31,330 nucleotides of DNA from Candidatus Niyogibacteria bacterium CG10_big_fil_rev_8_21_14_0_10_42_19 (GCA_002774705.1 PFCN01000017.1:1-31330), one strand, 5' to 3'; shown: positions 7,724-17,102, counted from the stretch's first letter. Program-made: numbers and translations. Notes: generated by a model from the sequence alone, not told the origin.

Positions 7724-8695
7724 ATGGGAAAGATTACCGTAGGAGTCTTGCGCGGAGGGCCTTCATCCGAATATGACGTCTCTTTAAAAACCGGAGCGAA
7801 TGTTCTCAATTATCTTCCGGCGGATAAATATAAAGCCGTTGATATTTTTATTTCCAAATCCGGCGAATGGCACCTTAAGGGCAAGGCGGTCGCGCCGCAC
7901 AAAGTATTCCCGGTAGTTGATGTTATTTTTAACGCCATGCACGGAGAATACGGAGAGGACGGCGAGGTGCAAAAAATTCTTGATACGTACAATATCCCCT
8001 ACACCGGATCAAAAAAACTGGCTTCCCGAATAGCTATGAGAAAAGACTTGGCTCGAGACATCGTCCAAAAGATCGGGATTAAAGTCGCCCCCGCCCTCAT
8101 CATAAAAAAAGGAGAGGATGTCGAAGAAGCGGCGCATAACGCCTTCATAAAAGTAGGACCGCCATTCATAGTCAAGGCCGCGGCACGCGGGTCGTCTGTC
8201 GGAATAATTTTCGCGAACAATATACCCGAGCTATCTCGCGCCATTAATGAGATATTAAAATACGACAAAGTTTTACTTGTAGAAAAACGGATAAAAGGAA
8301 GAGAGGCGACTTGCGGAGTGCTTGAAAAATTCCGCGGAGAAAAACTTTACGCGATGCCGACCGTAGAAATAATCCCACCGAAAGACAGACCGTTCTTTGA
8401 TTACGAAGCAAAATATTCCGGCCTAACGCAGGAAATCTGCCCGGGCAGATTTAATGAAAAAGAAAAAAAGGAGATACAAAAAATAGCGCGCGCGGCGCAT
8501 GAAGCGCTCGGATGCCGCCACTATTCGCGGACAGATATTATGGTCGCAAAAGACGGTATGTGGTATTTGGAAACAAATACCCTGCCGGGGCTCACCGCGG
8601 AGTCATTGTTCCCAAAATCGGCAAACGCTATCGGATGTTCTCTTGCTCAACTTTTGAACCATTTGATCACGCTTGCCTTAGACCGAAATAACTGA
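7724..8695 (+). CDS. ddl: D-alanine--D-alanine ligase
   Basis: 323 aa, ATP-grasp enzyme that makes the D-Ala-D-Ala end of the peptidoglycan precursor. Seen in order: GGPSSEYDVSLKTG (11-24, N-terminal substrate loop), HGEYGEDGEVQ (73-83), VKAAARGSSVGI (ATP-binding lid), PFFDYEAKYSG, HYSRTDIMV and ETNTLPGLTAES at the metal and substrate site. All expected regions are present and the length is normal. It shows that the cell makes its own crosslinkable wall, consistent with ftsQ and the peptidoglycan-binding surface protein nearby. Monocistronic: divergent from mscS upstream, with a bidirectional terminator downstream. Confidence 0.95.
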   Translation: MGKITVGVLRGGPSSEYDVSLKTGANVLNYLPADKYKAVDIFISKSGEWHLKGKAVAPHKVFPVVDVIFNAMHGEYGEDGEVQKILDTYNIPYTGSKKLASRIAMRKDLARDIVQKIGIKVAPALIIKKGEDVEEAAHNAFIKVGPPFIVKAAARGSSVGIIFANNIPELSRAINEILKYDKVLLVEKRIKGREATCGVLEKFRGEKLYAMPTVEIIPPKDRPFFDYEAKYSGLTQEICPGRFNEKEKKEIQKIARAAHEALGCRHYSRTDIMVAKDGMWYLETNTLPGLTAESLFPKSANAIGCSLAQLLNHLITLALDRNN

Positions 8696-8728
8696 ACACG
8701 ACCGCCTTCAATTTAATTATCTGAAATA

Positions 8729-8760
8729 AAAAAATCGTCGGTCCTTGACCGACGGTTTTT
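8729..8760. terminator. Bidirectional terminator
   Basis: CGTCGGTC (8736-8743) pairs with GACCGACG (8747-8754). A-run on the left and T-run on the right let it work on both strands, ending ddl (+) and the convergent membrane protein gene (-). Confidence 0.88.
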
Positions 8761-8762
8761 AT

Positions 8763-9803
8763 TTATTTATTTTTATCCTTTCCGAAGAAATGACCAATGA
8801 TCTTTGCGGGTAAGCTGAAAATAGCAATAAAAATTTTCCCCACACCAATAAAAAATGATATCCCAAATATCTTCTTTCCGACCTTGTAAATAAAAGAAAA
8901 CAATTTAACAAGCGGGATGAAAATAATAAAATTCATCATCGTGCCGAACAACCAGAGGATAAAATCAACAACTCTTTTAAAACCTGGACTCAAAATACGG
9001 GCCGGCGGAACAATAAATCGCGCCCCAAAGGGTATTAAAACATTCTTTATCGCGAGAAAATAAAAAATAAAGATAACGATAAATCCCGTAAAAATAATTA
9101 TACTGTTGAGCATCCCAATCCAAATCCCCAAAGAGAACGAATAAAAAATCGCGATCACCGCGGCCGAGATCAAGCTTGTTTCGAGATCTTCCTTTAAATA
9201 AAAATGTAAAAAGGAAAATATCCCGATAATAGAAACTAAAGACATGAGAGCCGCGTCCTTCAACATAAACCACGTTAATCTATTTACTTGTTCAAGCAAA
9301 TCTCCGTCAACGGCCACGCCAAAGGTTAAATCCTTAAAATTAAGAGTATGCGCCGCTAAAATAGTCTCAAGAAAACCAACGCTTGTTTCGCCCAACGACA
9401 TCCCGAGATATATCCCGATAGCACTACCGAGAATAAGCGTCGATGATGCCCATGTATCCCTACCCATCCTTTTCATTTTTGAACAAAATGGAGTGATATA
9501 AGCCGTAAAAAATAAAATTACCAGATAAAATACCGCCAACGTAATGATTAAGTTGACCCAAGGAGGAACGGCAAGTTCCGTAAATATTACCCCATGATCG
9601 GATAAGATAGTTTTGGATAGAAAATCGCTGTCGCGCGCAATCCAATAGATCACAGCCGACAAGCTTAAAAAATACCACATTGCGGCTCTAAAACCCCGCT
9701 CCCTCTCCTTCTTTCTCAACTCCATTTCTATTCTTTCTTGCTCTCTCGCTTCTTCTTCCGACGGATTTTCACTGGGATTTCCTTTATATTCATCCGACCT
9801 CAT
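8763..9803 (-). CDS. Polytopic membrane protein of unknown function
   Basis: 346 aa. A charged cytoplasmic N-terminus (residues 1-38, rich in E, R and K) precedes about eight hydrophobic segments (roughly 42-58, 83-105, 120-137, 187-205, 212-232, 234-252, 280-300, 320-338). The C-terminus is basic (HFFGKDKNK). No catalytic motif or known family is recognised. SD AAAGGAG lies about 7 bases before the ATG, so this gene has a real leader. The GGDLL-like loop between helices 3 and 4 may be extracytoplasmic. Monocistronic, ending at the shared terminator with ddl. Confidence 0.8.
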   Translation of the reverse strand: MRSDEYKGNPSENPSEEEAREQERIEMELRKKERERGFRAAMWYFLSLSAVIYWIARDSDFLSKTILSDHGVIFTELAVPPWVNLIITLAVFYLVILFFTAYITPFCSKMKRMGRDTWASSTLILGSAIGIYLGMSLGETSVGFLETILAAHTLNFKDLTFGVAVDGDLLEQVNRLTWFMLKDAALMSLVSIIGIFSFLHFYLKEDLETSLISAAVIAIFYSFSLGIWIGMLNSIIIFTGFIVIFIFYFLAIKNVLIPFGARFIVPPARILSPGFKRVVDFILWLFGTMMNFIIFIPLVKLFSFIYKVGKKIFGISFFIGVGKIFIAIFSLPAKIIGHFFGKDKNK

Positions 9804-9888
9804 TTCGGCTCTCCTTTATATTTTTTTTTCAAAAATCACTACTTTAAAAATAGCAAAAAAATAAGGTTTGTCAATATTAAAAAACAAC

Positions 9889-10151
9889 TCAAAAACCTCC
9901 TATTTCCAAGAAATTACGCGTATTTTGATCAATATTATCCGCGCCCATAAAAATGGGCACACAATCTCGGTCGCGGACCACCTGTCTTGTAAAATCATAG
10001 ATCTGGAAAAACGTTGTTAATACTTGCAACTTTTGAGACGATTTTCTGGGCGCCTGCGACGTAAAAATTACCCCTCTCAAAAAGAATTCTAAGAATCCTG
10101 ATAATATGACGCCCGCAGCGACAAGTGGCCAGAAAATATTTTTTGCTTCAT
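9889..10151 (-). pseudogene. Frameshifted small single-pass membrane protein
   Basis: From the ATG at 10151 the frame reads MKQK and then enters a run of six A (minus strand) and stops after 18 codons. One extra A, or a -1 slip on the A-run, restores a continuous product: MKQKNIFWPLVAAGVILSGF, then LEFFLRGVIF and a soluble tail ending DNIDQNTRNFLEIGGF with TGA. This is a clear transmembrane anchor plus about 55 soluble residues. Without the slip only an internal TTG start (10080) would express the tail, losing the anchor. Family not recognised. It may be a true pseudogene, a sequencing indel, or a slippage-controlled gene. Confidence 0.45.
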
Positions 10152-10239
10152 GGGTGATTTATTTCTTAAATTTAATTTAAATGCGAGTATTTCGCGACTA
10201 ATTTATACGAAGTTCTAGGCCATATCACGACTCTTGCTT

Positions 10240-10272
10240 TAAAAAAATAACCGCCACGTGACACGTAGCGGT
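10240..10272 (-). terminator. Rho-independent terminator
   Basis: On the minus strand ACCGCTACGTG and CACGTGGCGGT form a tight GC-rich stem, followed by TTATTTTTTT. It ends the unit made of the YjdF-like gene and the two small ORFs behind it. Confidence 0.8.
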
Positions 10273-10290
10273 ATTAATTCATCTTTTTGG

Positions 10291-10419
10291 CTATACTCCA
10301 TAAATAAACACATCTATAAAAATTGCTAACATTAATCCGAGCGCAAGGCCGCTGGCGACTTCTGTAAAAGTGTGTCCGTTGAATTTCAATAATTTCTTAT
10401 CGAATATAATTTTCCTCAT
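10291..10419 (-). CDS. 42-aa PAP2-like (DUF212) fragment or small protein
   Basis: MRKIIFDKKLLKFNGHTFTE then VASGLALGLMLAIFIDVFIYGV. The GHT-x-x-E-V-x-x-G-x-x-x-G pattern resembles the C-terminal end of divergent PAP2 (DUF212) membrane phosphatases. Either a remnant or a tiny membrane protein. It starts four bases after the stop of the preceding small ORF and before the terminator, so it is within the transcription unit of the YjdF-like gene. A GTG just upstream (10422) could also be the start. Confidence 0.4.
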   Translation of the reverse strand: MRKIIFDKKLLKFNGHTFTEVASGLALGLMLAIFIDVFIYGV

Positions 10420-10425
10420 CACTTC

Positions 10426-10518
10426 ATCTTCGCTTTTTTTTCAGATAATCTTCAAGAATTTTGCCTCTTTTTTCTTCCAATAAGTTATAAATAAACAATC
10501 CAGACGCAATCGTAGCAA
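10426..10518 (-). CDS. Possible small membrane protein, non-ATG start
   Basis: After the YjdF-like gene the minus strand has an open frame with GLFFGFATIASGLFIYNLLE then EKRGKILEDYLKKKRR and TGA at 10426-10428. It has one hydrophobic helix and a basic tail. No ATG exists; a TTG near 10518 is the only plausible start, without an SD. It ends four bases before the next small ORF. Position between a gene and its terminator supports expression, but coding status is uncertain. Confidence 0.25.
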
Positions 10519-10557
10519 AACCAAAAAACAAACCGGAACCGTCTTTACGGTTTATTA

Positions 10558-11238
10558 TTACCCGCGATGCTCTAAATCTTTTTCATCGCAATGCTCGGAA
10601 TAAAATCTGTCAATTCTTGTTTTTAACGGACGAAAAGTTTCCCGTATCTTTTTCTTACGAAGCGACCTTTGCTCTTTCAGAATACTCTCACTTAAATTAT
10701 GGATAGAGTCACATACTTCTTTGATTTCTTCGTCCTCATAAACATCGGGATGAAGTCTGCGGCTCCTCCGTTCATAGAACCAGTCAACGAACATGGCCAT
10801 AAAACTGAATCCGACGGTAATCATCCAATCGACCATGGTATCAACTTGCCCCTCTTGGGCTTTGGCTATCCATGGAAAGCTGGGATGACCCCACTGGTCC
10901 CACAAAAACTCCAAAACCTCCCAAATAAAAGCCAGAGTTACCATGACGGATATGACCAAAAATCTGAGCGTTTTTTTGCCTCCTATCCTGAAGAATCCTC
11001 CAGCAAAATAAGTGCGAATTAAGTATAAAAGAACGATCGTGAAAAAAAATCCTCCAATAGCATGGCCGAGCTCATCAAGCCACCAACTTAAACTACCCAA
11101 TTCCGCCTCTTTCCAAAAATAAAACCCCCACATATAAACAATAAAAATAATAAAAAAAATAATACCGATATTGGGTAGTTTTATCAATTCACAAAAAAAG
11201 GGCCTTATTTTGTGAAGAAGTTTTTTCAACACCCTCAC
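10558..11238 (-). CDS. YjdF/DUF2238-like four-helix membrane protein
   Basis: Up to 226 aa. Hydrophobic helices at about 24-41, 57-78, 88-107 and 133-151. The pattern DELGHAIGGFF ... FIWEVLEFLWDQW ... GQVDTMVDWM matches what I recall of the YjdF/DUF2238 inner-membrane family (D-x-LGH, E-x-x-E, D-x-x-x-DM). Function of that family is unknown. A charged ~70-residue cytoplasmic tail follows, longer than usual. The GTG at 11238 abuts the AAAAGGGG motif; the GTG two codons later (11232) has normal SD spacing and may be the true start. A TATAAT at 11268-11273 (minus strand) is a likely -10, giving a leader of about 25-30 nt. Confidence 0.65.
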   Translation of the reverse strand: MRVLKKLLHKIRPFFCELIKLPNIGIIFFIIFIVYMWGFYFWKEAELGSLSWWLDELGHAIGGFFFTIVLLYLIRTYFAGGFFRIGGKKTLRFLVISVMVTLAFIWEVLEFLWDQWGHPSFPWIAKAQEGQVDTMVDWMITVGFSFMAMFVDWFYERRSRRLHPDVYEDEEIKEVCDSIHNLSESILKEQRSLRKKKIRETFRPLKTRIDRFYSEHCDEKDLEHRG

Positions 11239-11633
11239 CCCCTTTTATCAAACATTTCTAAAAATATATTATACTAATTCGCCAAAAAAGAAAATGGCTT
11301 TAAAAAATACACCAGATTATGGAGCCATGCGCTCAACTTTTTTTTATCTAAAATGTGGTCATTATACCAAAAAGTTTGGACTTACTTCCGGCAAAATCCT
11401 AACTGACATTCCACGCGCGGAACGCGTGGAAGCTCGAAACTACCTCGTACACTCTAACAATGCGGACTCGATTTTGCGGAATCATTTTTCTGAGGATATG
11501 GTTTCCGCAAAACATCGGCTGATTTCAGATTTCGCAAGCGGAGGCGAAAGGTGAGAAGCTTGGCTTCGCAAGGCCAGAGCACGACGGCGCGAGGCGGGAT
11601 AGCGGAATTTTCCAAAAGGAAAATATCCGTGAC
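11239..11633. other. Gene-free, hairpin-rich stretch
   Basis: No convincing gene. It holds two inverted repeats: TTCCACGCG/CGCGTGGAA (11409-11431) and TTTTGCGGAA/TTCCGCAAAA (11472-11512). A plus-strand open frame (11294-11554) has no recognisable domain or SD. The stretch borders a truncated gene and looks like decayed sequence. Confidence 0.5.
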
Positions 11634-11927
11634 CTAGTGAGGAATCATCCGCTTACTCCATCCGTTTTCCTTCCAAACTTTAAGCGGCTGGCTGGCATGC
11701 TTATGAAAAAAGTTCAGCGTGTCATCGTGATGTTCGGGCAAAAACTTGGCGCGCATAAACCAGCTTTCAGGAAACTCCTTTTTGCGGTCGGTCATATGTT
11801 TGCCACCAAAAACGCCAAGCGCCAGCACCTCTTTTAGCGTAAGCTCGGGGTTAAAATCCGAATAAAAATTCTTGCCCACCGGTTTGGTGAGTTCATATCT
11901 ATAACTTCTCTGGAATTTATCGTTCAC
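11634..11927 (-). pseudogene. Truncated conserved hypothetical protein
   Basis: 97 aa: KFQRSYRYELTKPVGKNFYS, PELTLKEVLALGVFGGKHMT, then FPESWFMRAKF and ASQPLKVWKENGW. I recall a widespread uncharacterised family (about 150 aa, common in CPR) with this order that continues into a DPRGWFQWYCRYYMGRR block. Here the frame ends eight codons after ENGW (SKRMIPH-stop) and that block is not found in the other frames behind it, so the C-terminal third is lost. Upstream, no clear SD. It is read as a degraded gene, though a short variant could still be made. Confidence 0.6.
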
Positions 11928-12106
11928 TTTTACGATCTTTTTTGCATGAATGTTTATTTACTGGTTGAGAAGATACATAACCAAGAGAAGCAATCCGCCA
12001 CACTAGCCAATGTCTGATACAATGAGACCAACTATAATTTTCTTTTCCCAAAATTTCAGCCGGAGGCTGATTCCTCGGCCGTACCGGCACACTCTAAGCC
12101 GCCTTT

Positions 12107-12136
12107 CCCGCCAGAGGCGGACCAGCCTCTGGTTGG
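12107..12136. repeat. Palindromic repeat R3, intergenic copy
   Basis: CCCGCCAGAGGCGG then ACCAGCCTCTGGTTGGGA: the same paired-hairpin unit as in tnaA and aspS, here with a diverged right half. Confidence 0.65.
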
Positions 12137-12234
12137 GACGGAAAAATATGGTTCAAGCCGACCCCGAATCAAATTGCTTCGCAATTTTAACGGGGCAAGT
12201 ATTTTTACAAGTTCTTTTGCGGTTTTTATTGGCG

Positions 12235-12274
12235 CGGCGAGCGAGCCGGATATTCCTATAAATTTAGGTGGACT
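12235..12274. repeat. 40-bp direct repeat, copy 1
   Basis: Starts CGGCGAGCGAGCCGGATATT and ends TAGGTGGACT; identical to 17439-17478. It lies 8 bp behind the stop of the surface protein gene. Confidence 0.85.
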
Positions 12275-12282
12275 TTTTGATG

Positions 12283-15200
12283 CTATTTAAACACCTCCTG
12301 GATTTTTGCCCTGGTTTTCGGACCAAGCAAACCATAACCGGTGGTATTTTCGTCTCCGAAACAAACAATATCATATTTGCACTGGAATTTCTGAACCGCT
12401 TTTCTGGTTAATTGACCGAACCAACCGGAAATAATTCCTTCAGGGTAAACCTCTGAATCGGAAGCTAAAAGTTCTTGCAGTCGCTTAACTTCATTACTGG
12501 TTATACCGTATCTAAGCACGGTGTTAAATACCGGCGAAACTATAGATGCCACAGAAGACGGTTTTGCCGCTTCCGGAGCGGTTGGCATTGTTTTGGCAAA
12601 CACTTCGGCTAATTTTGCTCTGGTTTTGGGGCCGAGCAAACCATAACCGGTGGTATTTTCGTCTCCCGTTGAAATAATATTGTATTTTTTCTGAAATTTT
12701 TTCAAAGCCTCTCTGGTAAGAGAACCGAAATATTCTGTTTCGTTCCCGGAAGAACCAACGCCTGATTCGGCAATTTGAGTGTCAGGGTCGGAGTTTAGCA
12801 ATTGTTGAAGTCTCCTGACATCAACGCCGGTTGCTCCAACTTTCAATACTTTAATAAATACCGGAGAAACAAAAACAGCTACTGGAGAAGGTTTGGCAAT
12901 CGTAACAGCCGGAACAGTCTCTTGGGTAGTTACAATTGGGGTGGTCGGCGTAATTTGAGAAGAGATAATCGGAGCGGATCCGCCTGAAATCATTCCTCCG
13001 CCACCGGAAAAAGAGCAAGAACCACTACTTTCGTGATAGCCGGAATTACAAGTCAAAGTACAACTTGATGTAGTTACAACGCCATTAGCCACTGAAGCGC
13101 AAGTTGTGGCAGAAGCCGCGCTTGAAGCGGTTGATTCGCCGTTAGCATTGCTGCTGGTAACTTTATAATAATAAACAGTGTCACCAGATAAACCGGTGTC
13201 AGAATTGTTAGCCGAGGTTACTGTAGTCAAATACGGAAAACTGCCGCTTCCACTGGTGTCGCGATACAAAAGATAGCTGGTTGCTTCGCTCACCGAAGTC
13301 CAACTTAAACTCATACCGGCATCTCCGTTTCTTGTTGCTCCCAGACCGGTAGGAGTGCTTGGCGCGCCTTCCCCGGTGGGATAAATAGGCGCGAAATCCG
13401 ATAAGTGGTCAATATTTGCCGTAATAGTGTTGAGTGAAGTGTCTATAGTAGCGCTTACAGGATCCCAAGTTTTGGTTGTTGTGTTCCAATAAGCCAATTG
13501 CAAATTAGATTCTGATGTTCCGGATGGGATATCGCTCTCTTCGTAAGTAATCTTAATTTCAATGGAATTACTTAAAGTAGTAATGGCCGTACCATTGCTA
13601 TCTGAAGCCGTAATTCTTTTTACGGCACTTATAATTGGGGAGGCATTTAAAGTAGAAGGAGGAACTGTATCCGGCCTAGCAATGCTGAAAGAAACATTAG
13701 AACTACCCGTTCCAAGAGAATTAGGCGGGATATTAATGGAAATGCTGGAAGTAGCAATAACACCGCCGTTTGTTGGAACAATACTTCCCATTGTAGGGAC
13801 ATTAATAGCGCAGCTTGAAATAAAAGTTAAAGTAATATTTACTATACCGCTTCCGGTTTGAGTAACGCCATCTGAAGAATTATGACAGGGCGCGTTTGTG
13901 TAAACCGTCCAAGAACCGCTATCAACGGCCAAAGAATAAGAGCCGTCAGCATTTATTTCAGAGCCCATCCAACCAGTATTCCCGGCTTTAGTTGCCCAAA
14001 TAAATCCTTCTTTAACATTGCCACCGGCAGAAGAACTGACTGTACCGCTAATATTATAGGCCGAAGCGGTTAAAGTAATATTTTGGGTGGTATTTCCGCT
14101 GAAATTGGCAATCGTTACCGGAGTATCAACATAACCCGGTAAAGAAGCGCCGACCATATAACTATAGCCGGTGGGAATTTTTATGGAATAAGCGCCGGTG
14201 CCACTATCGGCAGTAGTATTATATTTACCGGGACCATCCGTTCGCGAAACCCAAACAGTGGCATTAGCCACGGCTGTGCCGTCCAAAGTTGCCATTGTTG
14301 GCAGAACAATGGTCAAATTTGAGATCTGACCGGCAGTAATAGAAGTAGTGCTGGCGCTGATATTGCCGGGTAAAGACAGTAAATTACCAAATCCCGGAGT
14401 ACCTACTTCAACTTTGTAAAATCCGGACGGCAAAGAAAACTTTGTTACTAAGTCGGTGGTGGAGGTGGCGGTCCAGATATTAGAACCATTGCCTCTTGGA
14501 GTGGTGGTGCTATAAGCGTGAGCAAAAATAGAGGTCAATCCATAAGTATTAGCATTGGTAATTTTTATCTGCAAATAACCTTGAGCGGCAAGCGTAAAAT
14601 TTTGATCAGAAATGTCACTGCTTGCGTTAACATTGGTAAGAGAGCCAATACGACCAAAATCTTTTGACCACGCTTCAACAGTGTAACCAGTTCCGGCCGG
14701 CACCATTAAAGTGTAAGTGCCGTCATTGCGGCTCATCGCGAAATTTGAACCCGATGTGCCGTAGGCGTTAACACCTACTCCTTCATAAGGAGTATCGCCG
14801 GTGTTATAAGTGCCGCTTGAATCGGCGTCCGTATAAATCCTGCCGGTAATTTTTTTGAAATTATCCGCGCTAATGGTGAAATTCTGAGTGGCACTTGCTC
14901 CGGAAAGAGTTACATTATAGCTGCCAAGAGGGCCGTAACTGGGAGCAAATGCCTCCACCCGATAAATACCCGTAGAAACATACAAGGTATAAACTCCGCT
15001 GGAATTAGTCAGACCTTGAGAAAAACTGCCATTTGAACCTTGGGCCATTACTGAAACTCCCTGGATAGGAAAAGCATCCGGATCGGTGATAGTTCCGGTA
15101 ATATAAGTGGTAGGTCTGGCAATAATAATGGTTTGATTAACGGTGGTATCGGTGCTGGCAATATTTATTGGGTATTCTTTAAATCCCGTCTCCGGCATCA

Positions 15201-17055
15201 TTATTTGAACGACAAAAGCGCCGGTTGGAACTTTCATCTGATAAACACCGCTGGTGGTGGTGCACACGCCCTGCCCTCCTGGACCCATTATTTCCGAGCC
15301 AGCCCTTCTGATATTAATGCAAGGATGTGGACCTCCACCGCTTTCGGTAATATTATTGTTGTTTTCGTCTTTTAAAGCGATATTCAATGTTTTATCCGCA
15401 ACGACAAAAGAGAAAGCGGTTAAAGTGGTTGTTGATTTTCCGGGGTCAATAAAAACAGGAGAAACATCCGGTGTCCAATATTGGGCTCCTCCGCTGGTCA
15501 AAGTCGTTTCTGTCATAATAGATAAGTTCCATGTCTGGCCGGTTTTAATCGGTATCTGAAAATACCCGACACCGCTGGAATTGAGGCCCATTATATCATA
15601 AGTTTGATCCGTATGGACTGGAGTAAAACTTTGCGAAGCAGGCGTATAAGCTCTAACAAAAACATCGGCGGCGTTAGCCGGCCCGGCGACGATAGAACCC
15701 TCAATAACTCCGTCCGGTGTTTCAAAAATCGGGCTAGTGCTGGCTGTTTCCCCTCCGGTAACATTCATCATTAACATGTTTGGCTGCAGATAGCTGTTAA
15801 AAAATACCGAGTCAGAAGTGTTATCCGGCATCATGCCCATCATATAAGCGGCATCCAAAAGATGGTCGTAAATAAAACTGCCGGTTGAATCAAGCCGTTT
15901 TGTCCCCACAAAAAACATTTTGTCCGGAGAACCCATTGCCACGCTTACTTGCGCTATCTCACCACTTGTCAAATTGCGTAAAGTTCCGTTGGCTTGTCTG
16001 ACTTTTGCCTGGCCGCGAATAGTGTTGGTTCCTCCGATTTGAATAGAATCAACCGGTGGAGGCCGGTATCCGGTTTGCTCCATGCCGCCGAACATTGTTC
16101 CGTCAACTAAACCGCCATTATTAGTGGCAGTAAAAATTCTAAAACCCTGATAAGAGCCCTTGGCCGGATTGGTAATATTACCTACTTTGAAAGTGACAGT
16201 TGAAGTGGCGGCTGGATCTATCGCACCGTTGCTTGTTGTCAGAATAACCCTGTTGGTACCGTATTCAGTGCTGGTGGCAATGGCAGTAGAAATAACCTGG
16301 GCTGTTCCTCCATTAATAATGGTCTGGTTTGAAGTGGTAGCGGCAGTAAGAATAAATCCTATTGGAAAATTAACATGAATTTTTTCACCGATATTCAGGG
16401 TAGTGGAAGCAGTAAAGGTTATAGTATATTCGCCGGTGCCAGCGGCAAAATAATTGCTGGCGGTAAAACTCCAGTCATCAATCAAGCCGCCTCTTCGCGC
16501 CAGAAGGGTTGAGGCGGTAACCGCGGAATCAAGATCACTGTCGCAACCTGAACTTGGATCCCCCGCCTGAACCAAAACACAAGTTCTCACTGACCAGTTT
16601 TTACTTCCTACTACGCTGGAATAATCGCCGGTAGGATTAACTACGCCTTTTATATCAATAACAAAATTATTGTCAGCGCTGGTTTGAGTTGAAGTGGCGG
16701 CTAAAATAATTTTTCTGGTGCCTCCATCAATGTATAAAGTTGTGATGGCAAAATTCAAAAGATCGCCGGACAGGGCGGTGCTAGAAGCGGTAACGCCCTG
16801 GAGATTCCAATTACTACCATTAATAATTTCAGGAAAAGTAATTTCCACCGCGTCGGTAGAAGTGGAAATGGCGGTCACATTATTAATGGTAAACCGCCAG
16901 GTGGCGCTAGTTTGGCCTATGAGATTGTCCGTGTTATTGGTTAATGGCGCCACAGTCACTGAAGTCAAAGGCGCGGCTTGGACCAAAAATGGTAAAAACG
17001 TTAAAATGCCAAACACAAAAACCAAGCCCCAAAAAACCTTGGGAAATTTTATCAT
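12283..17055 (-). CDS. Giant secreted surface protein with peptidoglycan-binding C-terminus
   Basis: 1590 aa. Sec signal peptide at 1-28 (hydrophobic FWGLVFVFGILTFLPFLVQA, then AP). N-terminal beta-rich adhesin-like region; then several carboxypeptidase-regulatory-like repeats at about 650-1080 (ITGTITDP..., GRIYTDADSSG..., ISGTVSSSAGG...), a fibronectin type III domain (SLSWTSVSEATSYLLYRDTS), a short Cys-rich module (CTLTCNSGYHESSGSC), a linker, and two PG_binding_1 repeats, each with the LRxG...VxxLQxLL...FGxxTRxAVxxFQ pattern and a shared DENTTGYGLLGPKTRAK end. The two repeats should hold the protein to the wall while the rest projects outward for attachment. Composition is rich in T/S/G/N, unlike its neighbours. 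SD AAGGA sits about 7 bases before the ATG. Monocistronic; the promoter has a homopolymer spacer and direct repeats flank the gene. Confidence 0.85.
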   Translation of the reverse strand: MIKFPKVFWGLVFVFGILTFLPFLVQAAPLTSVTVAPLTNNTDNLIGQTSATWRFTINNVTAISTSTDAVEITFPEIINGSNWNLQGVTASSTALSGDLLNFAITTLYIDGGTRKIILAATSTQTSADNNFVIDIKGVVNPTGDYSSVVGSKNWSVRTCVLVQAGDPSSGCDSDLDSAVTASTLLARRGGLIDDWSFTASNYFAAGTGEYTITFTASTTLNIGEKIHVNFPIGFILTAATTSNQTIINGGTAQVISTAIATSTEYGTNRVILTTSNGAIDPAATSTVTFKVGNITNPAKGSYQGFRIFTATNNGGLVDGTMFGGMEQTGYRPPPVDSIQIGGTNTIRGQAKVRQANGTLRNLTSGEIAQVSVAMGSPDKMFFVGTKRLDSTGSFIYDHLLDAAYMMGMMPDNTSDSVFFNSYLQPNMLMMNVTGGETASTSPIFETPDGVIEGSIVAGPANAADVFVRAYTPASQSFTPVHTDQTYDIMGLNSSGVGYFQIPIKTGQTWNLSIMTETTLTSGGAQYWTPDVSPVFIDPGKSTTTLTAFSFVVADKTLNIALKDENNNNITESGGGPHPCINIRRAGSEIMGPGGQGVCTTTSGVYQMKVPTGAFVVQIMMPETGFKEYPINIASTDTTVNQTIIIARPTTYITGTITDPDAFPIQGVSVMAQGSNGSFSQGLTNSSGVYTLYVSTGIYRVEAFAPSYGPLGSYNVTLSGASATQNFTISADNFKKITGRIYTDADSSGTYNTGDTPYEGVGVNAYGTSGSNFAMSRNDGTYTLMVPAGTGYTVEAWSKDFGRIGSLTNVNASSDISDQNFTLAAQGYLQIKITNANTYGLTSIFAHAYSTTTPRGNGSNIWTATSTTDLVTKFSLPSGFYKVEVGTPGFGNLLSLPGNISASTTSITAGQISNLTIVLPTMATLDGTAVANATVWVSRTDGPGKYNTTADSGTGAYSIKIPTGYSYMVGASLPGYVDTPVTIANFSGNTTQNITLTASAYNISGTVSSSAGGNVKEGFIWATKAGNTGWMGSEINADGSYSLAVDSGSWTVYTNAPCHNSSDGVTQTGSGIVNITLTFISSCAINVPTMGSIVPTNGGVIATSSISINIPPNSLGTGSSNVSFSIARPDTVPPSTLNASPIISAVKRITASDSNGTAITTLSNSIEIKITYEESDIPSGTSESNLQLAYWNTTTKTWDPVSATIDTSLNTITANIDHLSDFAPIYPTGEGAPSTPTGLGATRNGDAGMSLSWTSVSEATSYLLYRDTSGSGSFPYLTTVTSANNSDTGLSGDTVYYYKVTSSNANGESTASSAASATTCASVANGVVTTSSCTLTCNSGYHESSGSCSFSGGGGMISGGSAPIISSQITPTTPIVTTQETVPAVTIAKPSPVAVFVSPVFIKVLKVGATGVDVRRLQQLLNSDPDTQIAESGVGSSGNETEYFGSLTREALKKFQKKYNIISTGDENTTGYGLLGPKTRAKLAEVFAKTMPTAPEAAKPSSVASIVSPVFNTVLRYGITSNEVKRLQELLASDSEVYPEGIISGWFGQLTRKAVQKFQCKYDIVCFGDENTTGYGLLGPKTRAKIQEVFK

Positions 17056-17102
17056 ATTTTTTCCTTAAACTTATTAAATTAATAAATAATCGCTTTAATT
17101 TG

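Larger units (their letters stand above)
11928..12282. other. Gene-free stretch with repeats
   Basis: No gene is supported. It contains an R3 palindrome (12107-12136) and the first copy of a 40-bp direct repeat (12235-12274) that recurs at 17439-17478 on the other side of the giant surface gene. The 83-codon plus frame at 12010 shows no domain and runs through the repeats. Confidence 0.55.

Noticed and set aside
11294..11554. 86-codon open frame on plus (MALKNTPDYGAMRS...)
   Set aside because: No SD, no recognisable domain, runs through two inverted repeats; more likely decayed sequence.
12010..12261. 83-codon open frame on plus
   Set aside because: Passes through the R3 palindrome and the 40-bp repeat; composition is repeat-driven and no start signal is seen.
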